Of a DNA stretch of 64,000 nucleotides, positions 19,243 through 28,303 are shown in pieces (the first letter of the stretch is position 1; each line of letters opens with the position of its first letter). The stretch is taken from assembly GCA_041394725.1 (NCBI GenBank), contig JAWKHR010000017.1, forward strand, positions 1 to 64,000. The letters are read 5' to 3'. The stretch comes from JAWKHR01 sp041394725 (GTDB lineage: Bacteria > Acidobacteriota > Vicinamibacteria > Vicinamibacterales > SCN-69-37). The position numbers and the translations under genes are program-made. Under the pieces are notes generated by a model that worked only from the letters and a program-made list of their open reading frames with translations, searched no databases and was not told the DNA's origin.

Positions 19243-20505
19243 ATGAGCAGGCGTTCGTGGGGACTGGCGGCGGGAGCGGGGCTGGTGGGTCTGATCGCGA
19301 TCGTGGCGATCTCGCGTCGGGGTCCCGTGCTCCTCGACGTCGAGGGCGGCGCGGTCGTGCGACAAGCGGTCTTTCGGTCGACGGTGACCGCCTCGGGCGA
19401 GGTCGTGGCGGCGCGATATGCCGACATCGGCTCGAGCGTGATGGGGCGTATCGTCGCCTTGCCGGTCCGCGAAGGGGACCGGGTCGAGGCAGGCCAGGTG
19501 CTCGCGCGGATCGACGCCGTCCAGGCCGAGAGCGAGGCGGCAGGCGCGCAGGCCCAGGTTGACGCGCTCGCGGCGGATGCCCGCGCCACGGCGGAGGCCG
19601 TGCGCGTGGCGTCGGCCGAACTCGAGGCCGCCACGGCCCGGGCGGCCGACGCGGAACAGCAGCGCGCCCGCAGGGAGAGCCTGTATCAGGCCGGGTTGAT
19701 TCCGGCGGCGGAGTACGAATCGACCCGGGCCGCGGCAGAGGCCGCGCAGGCCGCTGTCGTCTCGGCGCGCGCGACGGTGGAGCGTGCCCGCGAAGCCGAA
19801 GCCGCCGCCGCGCGGCGCAGCGCGCAGGCCCGCGCGCAGCGCCGCAGTGCGGAGGACCGGCTGTCGAAGACCGCGATCATCTCGCCCATGGCCGGCATCG
19901 TCAGCCGCCTGCAGGTCCGCGAGGGAGAGATGGTCGTCGTCGGCATCCAGAACCAGCCCGGCACCACGTTGATGACGGTGTCGGACCTGGCCGACATCGA
20001 CGCCGAGGTCAAGGTCGCCGAGGCCGACGTGCTGCGCGTCGCGGCCGGCCAGCCCGCCACGGTCACCCTCGAAGCCCTGCCGGGCCGGACCTTTCGCGGA
20101 GCCGTGATCGAGATCGGCGCGAGCGCGCTGCCCGTGACGGGCACCGCCGCGGCAGCCCGCGAGTTCCGCGTCGTCATTCGGCTGGCCGACGCCGATCCCG
20201 GCCTGCGCCCCGGCCTGACCTGTGACGCCGAGATCGTCACGAGCGAACGCACCAACGTGCTCACCGTCCCGCTGCAGAGCGTGGTGCTGCGGCCGGCGCC
20301 GGACGATGGCACGGACCGCAGCGGGGTGTTCGTCATCGAGGGGGATCGGGCGGTCTTCACGCCGGTGACGACCGGCGTCATCGGCGGGCTGGACATCGCC
20401 GTCACCGGGCTCGACGAAGGTCGCTCCCTGGTCGTGGGGCCCTACCAGGTCCTCCGGGATCTGCAGGATGGCACGCGCGTGCGCGTGCGCGGCGGACGAG
20501 AGTGA
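19243..20505 (+). CDS. Periplasmic adaptor (HlyD/MacA-type membrane-fusion protein)
   Basis: 420 residues. One N-terminal membrane anchor (LAAGAGLVGLIAIVAI) is followed by a biotinyl-lipoyl-like half (GSSVMGRIVALPVREGDRVE), a long Ala/Arg/Glu-rich coiled-coil hairpin at about residues 85-210 (QAQVDALAADARATAEAVR and so on), the second lipoyl half (SPMAGIVSRLQVREGEMV) and beta-barrel domains. It should bridge an inner-membrane transporter to an outer-membrane channel. Its stop TGA shares its last base with the next ATG (TGATG). The partners downstream are MacB-type permeases without an ATP-binding subunit. Substrate unknown. Confidence 0.9.
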   Translation: MSRRSWGLAAGAGLVGLIAIVAISRRGPVLLDVEGGAVVRQAVFRSTVTASGEVVAARYADIGSSVMGRIVALPVREGDRVEAGQVLARIDAVQAESEAAGAQAQVDALAADARATAEAVRVASAELEAATARAADAEQQRARRESLYQAGLIPAAEYESTRAAAEAAQAAVVSARATVERAREAEAAAARRSAQARAQRRSAEDRLSKTAIISPMAGIVSRLQVREGEMVVVGIQNQPGTTLMTVSDLADIDAEVKVAEADVLRVAAGQPATVTLEALPGRTFRGAVIEIGASALPVTGTAAAAREFRVVIRLADADPGLRPGLTCDAEIVTSERTNVLTVPLQSVVLRPAPDDGTDRSGVFVIEGDRAVFTPVTTGVIGGLDIAVTGLDEGRSLVVGPYQVLRDLQDGTRVRVRGGRE

Positions 20506-21776
20506 TGGCTGGCGCGCGCCCGACGAGCGTGCGGGCCGGCTCGCGGGCGGGGGTCGTCGCGAATGGCCTGGCCGAGGCCGGACGGACCGTGATCCGAAAT
20601 CCGCTCAGGACCTCCCTGGCCGGGCTCGCGATGGCGGCGGCGGTCGCGACGACCGTGCTCGTGCAGACGGGCCTCGACGGCCTGGCGCAGGCCGCGCGCG
20701 CGTCGAGCGCTCGCGCCTTCGGCTCGGACAGCTTCCTGCTGACCCGGGTCGCGACCGGCACGCTGAGCCGGCGGGAACTCGCGGATCGCTTCGCGCGCCA
20801 CCCGAACATCACCCGCAGCGACGTGCGCTTCCTCGACGCGGTCGGCGACGCGCGCGTCATCTACGCGGCGACGACGGCGCGGCCGGCCGACGTCAGCGCG
20901 GGTCCCCGTACCTTCGATCAGGCGTCGATCAACGGCGCCCAGGCCACGCTCTTCGCGATCCGGGACCTCGGCGTGGCCGCCGGACGGCCGCTCACCCGGG
21001 ACGACGACGTGCGCGCGGCCCAGGTCGTGGTGGCGGGAGACGCGGTGGTCACCACGCTGTTTCCCGGCGTCGACCCGCTCGGGCAGCGCCTCCGCATCGC
21101 CGGCCGGGCGTTCACCGTCGTGGGCGTGCTGGCGCCGGAGGGCGCAGCGGGCGGGCAGTCGCTCGACCGGCAGGTCTGGATGCCGCTCACGGCATTCGAG
21201 CGCGCGTTCGGTGCGCCGGCCAGCCTCCAGGTCTTCGGCCGGGCGGCCGGCACCGGGTCCGTCGAGCGAGCCGAGGACCAGGCACGCGTCTCGATGCGGG
21301 CCCGTCGTCACCTGGGCCCCGCCGCGGCCGACACGTTCGACATCGTCACGCCCGAGGCCTCCCGCAGTTTCGTGGCGCGGATCACGGAACAGGTGGGGGC
21401 CGCGGCACCGCCCATCTCCCTGATGGCGCTCATCGCGGCGCTGGTCGTCGTCGCCAACACCACGCTCGTCTCGGTCACGGAACGGACGCGCGAGATCGGC
21501 GTGCGACGCGCGATCGGCGCCACGCGCGCGAGCGTGCTCGTCGAGACGCTCGCCGAGTCGTGCCTGATTGCGGTCGCCGGCGGGGCCGCCGGCGTGGCGG
21601 TCGCGGGCGGCATCCTGGCCGTCGCGGGCGATGCCGTTGGCCTGCCCCTGTCGCTGGGCTGGCCGGTCGTCGCCGGCAACCTGCTCGCGGCGGGCGTGAC
21701 GGGAATCGCCGCCGGGTGGTACCCGGCCCGGCGCGCGACCCGGCTCGACGTGGTGGCCGCGCTGAGGTCGGAGTGA
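20505..21776 (+). CDS. ABC transporter permease, MacB/FtsX type (first)
   Basis: 423 residues, inner membrane. One helix near the N-terminus (RTSLAGLAMAAAVATTVLVQ), a MacB-like periplasmic domain in the middle (GAQATLFAIRDLGVAAGRPL, VGVLAPEGA), then a C-terminal FtsX domain with three helices, including ISLMALIAALVVVANTTLVS, the cytoplasmic TERTREIGVRRAIGATR loop and the final YPARRATRLDVVAALRSE. It lacks the fused N-terminal ATPase of MacB. It overlaps the adaptor gene before it and the second permease after it (GTGA), so the three are one operon. It probably forms a pair with the second permease. Confidence 0.88.
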   Translation: MAGARPTSVRAGSRAGVVANGLAEAGRTVIRNPLRTSLAGLAMAAAVATTVLVQTGLDGLAQAARASSARAFGSDSFLLTRVATGTLSRRELADRFARHPNITRSDVRFLDAVGDARVIYAATTARPADVSAGPRTFDQASINGAQATLFAIRDLGVAAGRPLTRDDDVRAAQVVVAGDAVVTTLFPGVDPLGQRLRIAGRAFTVVGVLAPEGAAGGQSLDRQVWMPLTAFERAFGAPASLQVFGRAAGTGSVERAEDQARVSMRARRHLGPAAADTFDIVTPEASRSFVARITEQVGAAAPPISLMALIAALVVVANTTLVSVTERTREIGVRRAIGATRASVLVETLAESCLIAVAGGAAGVAVAGGILAVAGDAVGLPLSLGWPVVAGNLLAAGVTGIAAGWYPARRATRLDVVAALRSE

Positions 21777-23038
21777 CGCGCCCGGATTGGCGGGAGGCCG
21801 TCCTCGCACCGGCGGCGCTCGCGGTCGAGGCCATCCGCAGCGAACGGGCGCGGTCCGGCCTGGCGGTGGCGGGAATCGTCATCGGCATCGTGACCGTCGT
21901 CCTGGTCGCGTCCGTCCTGGCCAACGTACGGAACCAGATTGCCCTGCTCTTCCGCGATCTCGGGACGGACAACGTGTTCGCCTTTCACCTGACGGGCGAT
22001 CCGTACGTCACGCCGAACGAGGTCGAGGCACGCCGGCGACCGTTGAAGCTCTCGTACGTCCCGGCGATCGAGCGGCTCGCCTCGGCCATCCGCGACGTCG
22101 GCGCGCAGGTCATCGTACCCACGGCCCGAGACGGACAGGTCCTGATCGCTCGCGCGGGCGGCAACGAGTCGGATACGGTCCTGGTCGAGGGCGCGTCGCC
22201 TTCCCTCTTCGACATCATCGGCGCGGAGTTCGCGCGCGGACGACCGTTCACCGACCTCGAGGACCGGCAGGGCGCCCGCGTCGCGGTCGTCGGCGCGGAC
22301 CTGTCGGCGGCGCTCTTCGGCAACCAGTCGCCGATCGGCCGGACGCTGACGCTGGCGGGCGAGACCTACACCGTGGTCGGCGAGCTGGCGAAGCGCCGCG
22401 GGGGATTCCTCGGGGAGAACCGGCAGGACCGCGTGCTCGATCTGCCCGTCGGGACGGTCCGCAGCCGGTTCGGCGACCCGGATCGCGTCGTGCTCTACGC
22501 GCGGGCCTGGCCCGGCCGGCGCGACGAGGCGTACGGCGAACTCGAGACGATTCTCCGGCGGCTGCGCAACGTGCCGCCGGAAGGGGCCAACGACTTCACC
22601 CTGTCGACGGCCGATCAGATCATCGCCACCTTCGACGGTCTGAGCGCCCAGATCGGCCTCGCGACCGTCGGCCTCGCCGCCATCAGCCTGCTCATCGGCG
22701 CCATCGGCATCGCCAACGTGATGTTCATCAGCGTGACCGAGCGCACGCGCGAGATCGGCCTGCGCCTGGCGGTGGGTGCGCGCCGCCGCGAGGTGCTGCG
22801 GCAGTTCCTGCTCGAGGCGATGTTCCTCTCGGGCCTCGGCGGAGTGGCGGGCGTCGTCACGGCCCTGGCGATCGGTCTCCTGCTCACGTTCGTGGTGACG
22901 GGCTTCTCGGCGGTCGCGCCGGTCTGGGCCATTGCGGCGGGCCTGATCGCCTCGGCCGGCGTGGGGATCGCCGCCGGCTACTGGCCCGCCCGACGGGCCG
23001 CGCACCTCGACCCGGTCGAGGCGCTGCGCCACGAATAG
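21773..23038 (+). CDS. ABC transporter permease, MacB/FtsX type (second)
   Basis: 421 residues starting at GTG 21773, which overlaps the previous stop as GTGA. Same architecture as its neighbour: first helix (SGLAVAGIVIGIVTVVLVAS), periplasmic MacB-like domain (VEGASPSLFDIIGAEFARGR), and an FtsX block (LIGAIGIANVMFISVTERTR, then EIGLRLAVGARRREVLRQF) ending YWPARRAAHLDPVEALRHE. The two permeases are clear paralogues and may act as a heterodimer. No ATPase gene lies in the operon or in the window, so nucleotide-binding subunits would have to come from elsewhere or be absent. The longer reading frame upstream of 21773 is a shadow of the first permease. Confidence 0.88.
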   Translation: MTRPDWREAVLAPAALAVEAIRSERARSGLAVAGIVIGIVTVVLVASVLANVRNQIALLFRDLGTDNVFAFHLTGDPYVTPNEVEARRRPLKLSYVPAIERLASAIRDVGAQVIVPTARDGQVLIARAGGNESDTVLVEGASPSLFDIIGAEFARGRPFTDLEDRQGARVAVVGADLSAALFGNQSPIGRTLTLAGETYTVVGELAKRRGGFLGENRQDRVLDLPVGTVRSRFGDPDRVVLYARAWPGRRDEAYGELETILRRLRNVPPEGANDFTLSTADQIIATFDGLSAQIGLATVGLAAISLLIGAIGIANVMFISVTERTREIGLRLAVGARRREVLRQFLLEAMFLSGLGGVAGVVTALAIGLLLTFVVTGFSAVAPVWAIAAGLIASAGVGIAAGYWPARRAAHLDPVEALRHE

Positions 23039-23108
23039 GTCCGGACCAACCTTGTGCGGCCCCGGGATCACTCACGGGCTGGACGACACGACCCTGGCGG
23101 ATCGACAG

Positions 23109-23660
23109 GTGGACACGGAAGATCGCACGCTCGTGGACGCGTTCGTGGCGCACGGCGACGAGGAGGCCTTCAGGCACCTCTTTCGCCGCCACACGCCCCG
23201 CCTGTACGCCCTGGCGTACCGCCTGATGGCCGGGCGCGCCGCCGACGCCGAGGACGTGATCCAGGACACCTGGCTGCGAGCGGCCCGCCACCTGGGAACG
23301 TTCGAGTGGCGGTCGTCGCTCTCGACCTGGCTCACCGGCATCGCCATCAACTGCGCGCGCGAGCGCCTGCGACGCCGGACACCGGAAGCGGTGGACCCGG
23401 CCACGCTCGCCGCCATCGTCATGGCGGCCGACGCGGGCGTGCCGGACGTCGATCTGGAACGCGCGATCGCCCTCCTGCCCGACGGGTACCGGGAGGTGCT
23501 CGTGCTCCACGACGTCGAGGGCTTCACGCACGCCGAGATCGCCACGCGCCTGGGCGTGTCGCCCGGCACCTCCAAGAGCCAGCTCTTCCATGCGCGCCGC
23601 GCCGTGCGGGCGCGCCTCTCTCCGACCGCCCGATGGACCGAGGCGACCGACCATGACTGA
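23109..23660 (+). CDS. ECF-type RNA polymerase sigma factor
   Basis: 183 residues from GTG 23109; a TTG at 23052 would add 19 unconserved residues. Region 2 is clear (EEAFRHLFRRHTPRLYALAY, AEDVIQDTWLRAARHL, WRSSLSTWLTGIAINCARE), as is region 4 (LLPDGYREVLVLHDVEGFTH, then AEIATRLGVSPGTSKSQLFHARRAVRARL). No sigma-1.1 or region 3 is present, as expected for ECF factors. Its end overlaps the start of the membrane-anchored gene that follows, the usual sigma/anti-sigma arrangement. The inducing signal is not evident. It follows the permease operon by about 70 bases and could be an extension of it. Confidence 0.9.
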   Translation: MDTEDRTLVDAFVAHGDEEAFRHLFRRHTPRLYALAYRLMAGRAADAEDVIQDTWLRAARHLGTFEWRSSLSTWLTGIAINCARERLRRRTPEAVDPATLAAIVMAADAGVPDVDLERAIALLPDGYREVLVLHDVEGFTHAEIATRLGVSPGTSKSQLFHARRAVRARLSPTARWTEATDHD

Positions 23661-24234
23661 CGAGCCCCTCACTCCCGACGAACAGACCGCCCTCGACGCG
23701 CTGCCGGCCGAGATGGCGCCTCCGCCGGCACTCGAGGATCGGGTGGTGGCGCGGCTGCGTGAGGCCGGCCTGATCCGGCGGCCGGTGCGGCTCTGGGTCG
23801 CCCGCGCCGCCGCCGCGGCAGCCCTCTTCCTCGCCGGATACGGCACGGCGCGATGGACCCCGCCCGCGACCGCTCCCGCCGCCCCGGCCACCGCCGACGC
23901 GCGCGGGCAGTACCTGCTGCTGCTCTACGGCGCGGAATCCACGTCGCCGGCCGAGGAAGCCTCGCGATTCGCCGAGTACTCGGCCTGGGCGGGTGAACAG
24001 GCCCGCGCCGGTCGTCTGGTGGGCGCCGAACGGCTGGCCGACCAGTTCGAGGTCTTCGGCGAGGCCGGTCACGGTCCGGCGAATCCGTCCGAGCCGCTCG
24101 GCTTCTTCCTCATCCGCGCCGACGACGCGACGCAGGCCGCCGCGATCGCGGCCGCGTGTCCGCACGTCCGTCACGGCGGCACCGTCGTCCTGCGGCCCGT
24201 CTCGCGGCCGCCGAGCGGCGCTCCCGCGCCGTAG
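23653..24234 (+). CDS. Putative anti-sigma factor fused to a YCII/DGPF-like domain
   Basis: 193 residues. An N-terminal cytoplasmic segment (TPDEQTALDALPAEMAPPPALEDRVV) resembles the start of short acidobacterial anti-sigma factors. One membrane helix follows (RAAAAAALFLAGYGTA, about residues 51-66), then a proline/alanine linker and a domain that looks like YCII/DGPF: QYLLLLYGAE, EYSAWAGEQARAGRLVGAERL, GFFLIRADDATQAAAIAAACPH and VVLRPV. Its ATG overlaps the sigma-factor stop by eight bases. The membrane helix between the two parts would place the YCII-like part outside the cytoplasm, possibly as a sensor. The anti-sigma role is inferred from position; no zinc-binding ZAS motif is present. 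Confidence 0.7.
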   Translation: MTDEPLTPDEQTALDALPAEMAPPPALEDRVVARLREAGLIRRPVRLWVARAAAAAALFLAGYGTARWTPPATAPAAPATADARGQYLLLLYGAESTSPAEEASRFAEYSAWAGEQARAGRLVGAERLADQFEVFGEAGHGPANPSEPLGFFLIRADDATQAAAIAAACPHVRHGGTVVLRPVSRPPSGAPAP

Positions 24235-24261
24235 CCCGGCCGGCGCCGCCAACGCGTGCGG

Positions 24262-24267
24262 TACAAT
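24262..24267 (+). promoter_or_regulatory. -10 box TACAAT with leaderless GTG start
   Basis: TACAATCCCGTCAC leads directly into GTG 24276, so transcription probably begins at or next to the start codon. The same TACAATCCCGTC string occurs before the gene at 29668 on the other strand. Confidence 0.5.
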
Positions 24268-24275
24268 CCCGTCAC

Positions 24276-26261
24276 GTGAGCGCGGGCCACGTCAGCGTGT
24301 CGTTGCGAACCGCCGCGGCACTGCTCGTGGGCAGCGTGGCGACGACGGCCTGCGGCGCGCCGCCGACGCCCGTGCCAACCACGAGCGGTCGAGCCGTCGA
24401 GTGGCCCGTCTCGACCGGCGACGCCGCGGCCACCCGCTGGTCCACCGCCGACGACATCACCCCGCAGACCGTCTCCGGACTCCGCGCCGCCTGGTCCTGG
24501 CGCACCGGCGAAGCCCCCATCCCCGATCGCACCGGCGCCGATCCGCTCGAGCCCGGCCGCTTCCAGGCCACGCCGGTGATGCGCGACGGCACCTTGTACC
24601 TGAGCACGCCCTTCAACCGCGTGGCGGCGCTCGATGCGGCGACGGGCCTCGAGCACTGGACCTTCGATCCGGGCGCCACGGACTACGGCCCGGTCGGTGA
24701 CGACCGGGGCGGCTTCGTGCACCGGGGCGTGGCGCTCTGGGACGGCGAGGGCGGACGCCGCGTGTTTCTCGCGAGCCGCTGGTGGCTCATCGCGCTCGAC
24801 GCCGCGACCGGGCAGCCGGTGCCGTCGTTCGGCGACGCCGGCCGGGTGGATCTGACGGCGCACCTGCGCTGGCCCGTCAACCGCCTGCACCTCGGCAACA
24901 CGTCACCCCCCGTCGTCTGGCGTGACGTGGTCATCGTCGGCAGCGCGGTCGCCGACCGGCTAATCTACGAGCGCGATCCGCCGGGCGACGTGCAGGCGTT
25001 CGACGCGCGCACCGGGGCGTTGCGGTGGCGCTGGGATCCGGTGCCGCCGCCCGATTCGCCGGACCGGCGGACCTGGAGCGGCGACTCGGCGGACGTGACC
25101 GGTCATGCCAACGTCTGGGCCGCGATGTCCCTCGACGCCGCGCGCGGCCTGGTCTACCTGCCGGTCAGCACGCCGAGCAACGACTGGTACGGCGGCCGCC
25201 GCCGGGGCGACAACCTCTACGCGCAGTCGGTCGTCTGCCTCGACGCCGCGACGGGCCGGCAGGTCTGGCACCAGCAGCTCGTCCACCACGGGCTCTGGGA
25301 CTACGACCCGGCGATGCCGCCGCTGCTGGCCACGGTCCACCACGACGGCGTGGACGTGGACGCGCTGTTCGTGGCCGGCAAGACGGGATTCCTCTACGCG
25401 TTCGATCGCGTCACCGGCACGCCGCTCTGGCCGCTCGAGGAACGACCCGCACCCGCCTCGACCGTTCCCGGTGAGGCCGCGTCGCCGACGCAGCCGCACC
25501 CGGTCCGGCCGGCGCCGTTCGCGCCGCAGGGCTTCACGCGCGACGACCTCATCGACTTCACGCCGGACCTGCACGCGCAGGCGGTCGCGACGATCGACGG
25601 CCTGCGGCTCGGCCCGCTCTTCACGCCGCCCTCGCTCGAGGGCACGGTCGTGCGGCCGGGCTGGATCGGCGGTGGCGGCTGGGGCAACGCGACGTTCGAT
25701 CCGGACCGGCGACTGCTCTTCGTCAAGGCCACGAACCTGCCGGTGCTGGCGCGCCTGGTCGCCGATGATGCCGCCGGGTACCGCCTGGATCCCTCGATCG
25801 CCCACGATCCGGCGCGCGCGCTGATGCTGCGGCTGCCAGCGTGGCGCACGTGGCTGTTCGCCTGGCACCCGGCCGTGGACCTGCCGATCGTCAAGCCGCC
25901 ATGGGGCACACTGACCGCCATCGACGTCGATACGGGCGACACGCGGTGGCAGGTCGTGCTGGGCGACACGCCGGCCGTCCGCGATCACCCGGCGCTGCGC
26001 GGCCTGGACCTGCCGCCGCTCGGCGTGGCCGGCGCGCCGGGTGGCGCGGCCACGCGCGGAGGGCTGGTGTTCATCACCGGCGGAGGCGATACCCTGTACG
26101 CGATCGACGCCCGCGACGGGCGCGTCCGCTGGGCGCAGCCGCTCGGGCGCGAGGCCTACAGCAACCCGATGACGTACCGCCTCGGCGGCCGCCAGTACGT
26201 CGTCGTGGCCACGGGCCACGGCGCCGACGCCGAGCTCGTGGCCTTCGTGCTGCCCGGATGA
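24276..26261 (+). CDS. PQQ-dependent dehydrogenase-like beta-propeller lipoprotein
   Basis: 661 residues. A signal sequence ends in VATTACG, a plausible lipobox, so the protein is probably lipid-anchored in the periplasm. The body is an eight-bladed quinoprotein propeller with repeated tryptophan-docking motifs such as VAALDAATGLEHWTFDPG, LIALDAATGQPVPSFGDAGR, VQAFDARTGALRWRWDP, VCLDAATGRQVWHQQ and AIDARDGRVRWAQPLG. HHGLWDYDPAMPPLL matches the region around the PQQ site of membrane glucose and alcohol dehydrogenases. No C-terminal cytochrome c motif (CxxCH) is present, so electrons would leave through another carrier. GTG 24276 is chosen because of the adjacent TACAAT box; GTG 24297 is an alternative. 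A kelch gene follows after 19 bases. Confidence 0.82.
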   Translation: MSAGHVSVSLRTAAALLVGSVATTACGAPPTPVPTTSGRAVEWPVSTGDAAATRWSTADDITPQTVSGLRAAWSWRTGEAPIPDRTGADPLEPGRFQATPVMRDGTLYLSTPFNRVAALDAATGLEHWTFDPGATDYGPVGDDRGGFVHRGVALWDGEGGRRVFLASRWWLIALDAATGQPVPSFGDAGRVDLTAHLRWPVNRLHLGNTSPPVVWRDVVIVGSAVADRLIYERDPPGDVQAFDARTGALRWRWDPVPPPDSPDRRTWSGDSADVTGHANVWAAMSLDAARGLVYLPVSTPSNDWYGGRRRGDNLYAQSVVCLDAATGRQVWHQQLVHHGLWDYDPAMPPLLATVHHDGVDVDALFVAGKTGFLYAFDRVTGTPLWPLEERPAPASTVPGEAASPTQPHPVRPAPFAPQGFTRDDLIDFTPDLHAQAVATIDGLRLGPLFTPPSLEGTVVRPGWIGGGGWGNATFDPDRRLLFVKATNLPVLARLVADDAAGYRLDPSIAHDPARALMLRLPAWRTWLFAWHPAVDLPIVKPPWGTLTAIDVDTGDTRWQVVLGDTPAVRDHPALRGLDLPPLGVAGAPGGAATRGGLVFITGGGDTLYAIDARDGRVRWAQPLGREAYSNPMTYRLGGRQYVVVATGHGADAELVAFVLPG

Positions 26262-26280
26262 CGACGAGAGGAACCTGACG

Positions 26281-28245
26281 ATGCCCCGGTCGAGATCGCG
26301 CACGGCGCTGCTCATCCTGCTGGCGGCGGCTTGTCTCGGCGGCATCGGCGCGGCGGGCGGCTTCGTCATCGGCCGGCGCTGGCCGATCGACAGCCTCGAC
26401 CGGTTCCTGGCGTCGCTCGGGCCGCAGCCGACGCCGGTGTGGCGCGAGTTCGCGCGCACGGACCTCCCGCGCTACGAGGCCGCGAAGGTCGTGCAGGACG
26501 GCACGCTCTACATCGCCGGCGGGTTCTGGACCAGTGATCCGAAAGCGACGGCGCGGGTGGACGCGCTCGACCTCGCGAGCGGTGCCTGGCGCCGGATGAA
26601 GGACATGCCCGTCGCCCTGACTCACGCGCCGCCCGCCGAGATCGACGGAATCGTCTGGCTGGCGGGCGGTTTCGAGGGTGATCACCCCGGACCGGCGACC
26701 GCCCGCGTGTGGCGCTGGGATCCCCGGCGGGACGAGTGGTCCGAAGGGCCGTCGCTGCCCGCCGCGCGGGGCAGCGGCGCGCTGGTCGCGCTCGACCGCA
26801 CGCTCCACTACTTCGGCGGGTTCCTGCCCGACCGCAACACCGACTCGGCGGATCACTGGATCCTCGAGCCCGGCGCGGCGGCGTGGGTGTCGCGCGCGCC
26901 GATGCCGCATCCGCGCGGCCACCTGGAAGGGATCGTGCTCGACGGTCGGATCTACGCGATCAGCGGCAACAGCGGCCACGACCCGGTGCCGGTGGACGTG
27001 CCGTTCGTCGACCGCTACGACCCGGCCACCGACACCTGGACGGCCGTGCCGCCCCCGCCCTTTCCCCTGTCGCACGACGAGGAATCGACGTTCGTCTACG
27101 ACGGGCGCATCGTCATGGTCGGCGGCCGCGCACTCACCGAGGGCCGCTGGAACCAGGACGAGGTGATCTCGTTCAACCCGGCGACGGGCCGATGGACGCA
27201 CCTGAATCGCATCCCGATCCCGCTGCTCGGCGCGATCGCGTTTCCGCTCGACGACACGATCGTCGCGGGCCTCGGCGCGACGCACGGCAACAACCCGAAC
27301 AACCCGCTGCTCTGGCAGGCCGCGCTCCGCGAGACGTGGCACCCGGCCGATCCGATTCCCGAGCCGATCGGCGAGGTCGCCGGCGGCGTCGTGGACGGCG
27401 CGCTGTACCTGGTCGGCGAGGGCACGTACAAGACCTGGCGGCTCGACCTGGCGACGGGCCGGTGGGACGACCGTCCGGCATTCAGGCCGGCGGCGGGTCA
27501 TCACCAGGCCGCCGAGGTGATCGACGGGCGGCTCTGGCTGTTCGGCGGCCTCGGCGGCGGCGCCGAGGGCCTCGTGCAGATCTACGAGCCGGTCTCGCGC
27601 GAGTGGACGCTCGGCCCGGCGATGCCGTTCGCCGCCGGCTCGAGCGCGTCGGCGGTGATCGACGGCGCGGTGTACGTCGCCGGGGGCATCGTGGGCGATC
27701 ACACGACGGCGGAGGCGGCGCGACTCGATCTCACGACGCTGGCCTGGACGCCGATCGCGCCGATGCCGCGGCCGCGCAACCACGCCGCGTCGGCGACCGA
27801 CGGCGAGCGCCTCTACGTCTTCGGCGGACGCGGCCCCGGCAGCGGCGACGCCAACGTGGTCGCCAACGGGTACGACGACGTGCAGATCTACGATCCGCGG
27901 ACGGACGCGTGGACCGTGAGCGACGGATCGGCCGGCGCGCCCGCGCCGCTGCCCCAGGCACGGGGCGGCATGGGCAAGGCCGTGTGGATGAACGGTGAGT
28001 TCTGGGTGATGGGCGGCGAGACCATCGACGGCGCGGGCGCCACGCCGGACCACGTGTACGACCGCGTGGACATCTACGATCCGCGCACCAACACCTGGCG
28101 CGCCGGCCCGCCGCTGCGGACGGCGCGGCACGGCATCTTCCCCGTCGCCTACGAGGGCCAGATCATCGTCGCCGGCGGGGGCGTCAGGTCGGCCAACAGC
28201 CAGAGCATGGTGACGGAGCAGATCTGGCCGAAGCCCCGGCGATAG
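26281..28245 (+). CDS. Membrane-anchored kelch-repeat protein
   Basis: 654 residues. An N-terminal hydrophobic segment (TALLILLAAACLGGIGAAGG) acts as signal anchor. The rest consists of kelch-type beta-propeller repeats, each with a glycine pair and a downstream Trp: DGTLYIAGGFWT, DGIVWLAGGFEG, RTLHYFGGFLP, DGRIYAISGNSG, DGRLWLFGGLGG, DGAVYVAGGIVG, GERLYVFGGRGP and EGQIIVAGGGV. There may be two six-bladed propellers. No catalytic residues of galactose oxidase are evident, so a binding role is more likely. It follows the PQQ-type gene by 19 bases with GAGAGGAA as Shine-Dalgarno and is probably cotranscribed with it. Confidence 0.85.
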   Translation: MPRSRSRTALLILLAAACLGGIGAAGGFVIGRRWPIDSLDRFLASLGPQPTPVWREFARTDLPRYEAAKVVQDGTLYIAGGFWTSDPKATARVDALDLASGAWRRMKDMPVALTHAPPAEIDGIVWLAGGFEGDHPGPATARVWRWDPRRDEWSEGPSLPAARGSGALVALDRTLHYFGGFLPDRNTDSADHWILEPGAAAWVSRAPMPHPRGHLEGIVLDGRIYAISGNSGHDPVPVDVPFVDRYDPATDTWTAVPPPPFPLSHDEESTFVYDGRIVMVGGRALTEGRWNQDEVISFNPATGRWTHLNRIPIPLLGAIAFPLDDTIVAGLGATHGNNPNNPLLWQAALRETWHPADPIPEPIGEVAGGVVDGALYLVGEGTYKTWRLDLATGRWDDRPAFRPAAGHHQAAEVIDGRLWLFGGLGGGAEGLVQIYEPVSREWTLGPAMPFAAGSSASAVIDGAVYVAGGIVGDHTTAEAARLDLTTLAWTPIAPMPRPRNHAASATDGERLYVFGGRGPGSGDANVVANGYDDVQIYDPRTDAWTVSDGSAGAPAPLPQARGGMGKAVWMNGEFWVMGGETIDGAGATPDHVYDRVDIYDPRTNTWRAGPPLRTARHGIFPVAYEGQIIVAGGGVRSANSQSMVTEQIWPKPRR

Positions 28246-28303
28246 AGGATCGCTTCCGGGGCGCGCCACGTTCGTGCGCGGTGCCCGGCTCCGACCCGGG
28301 CGA

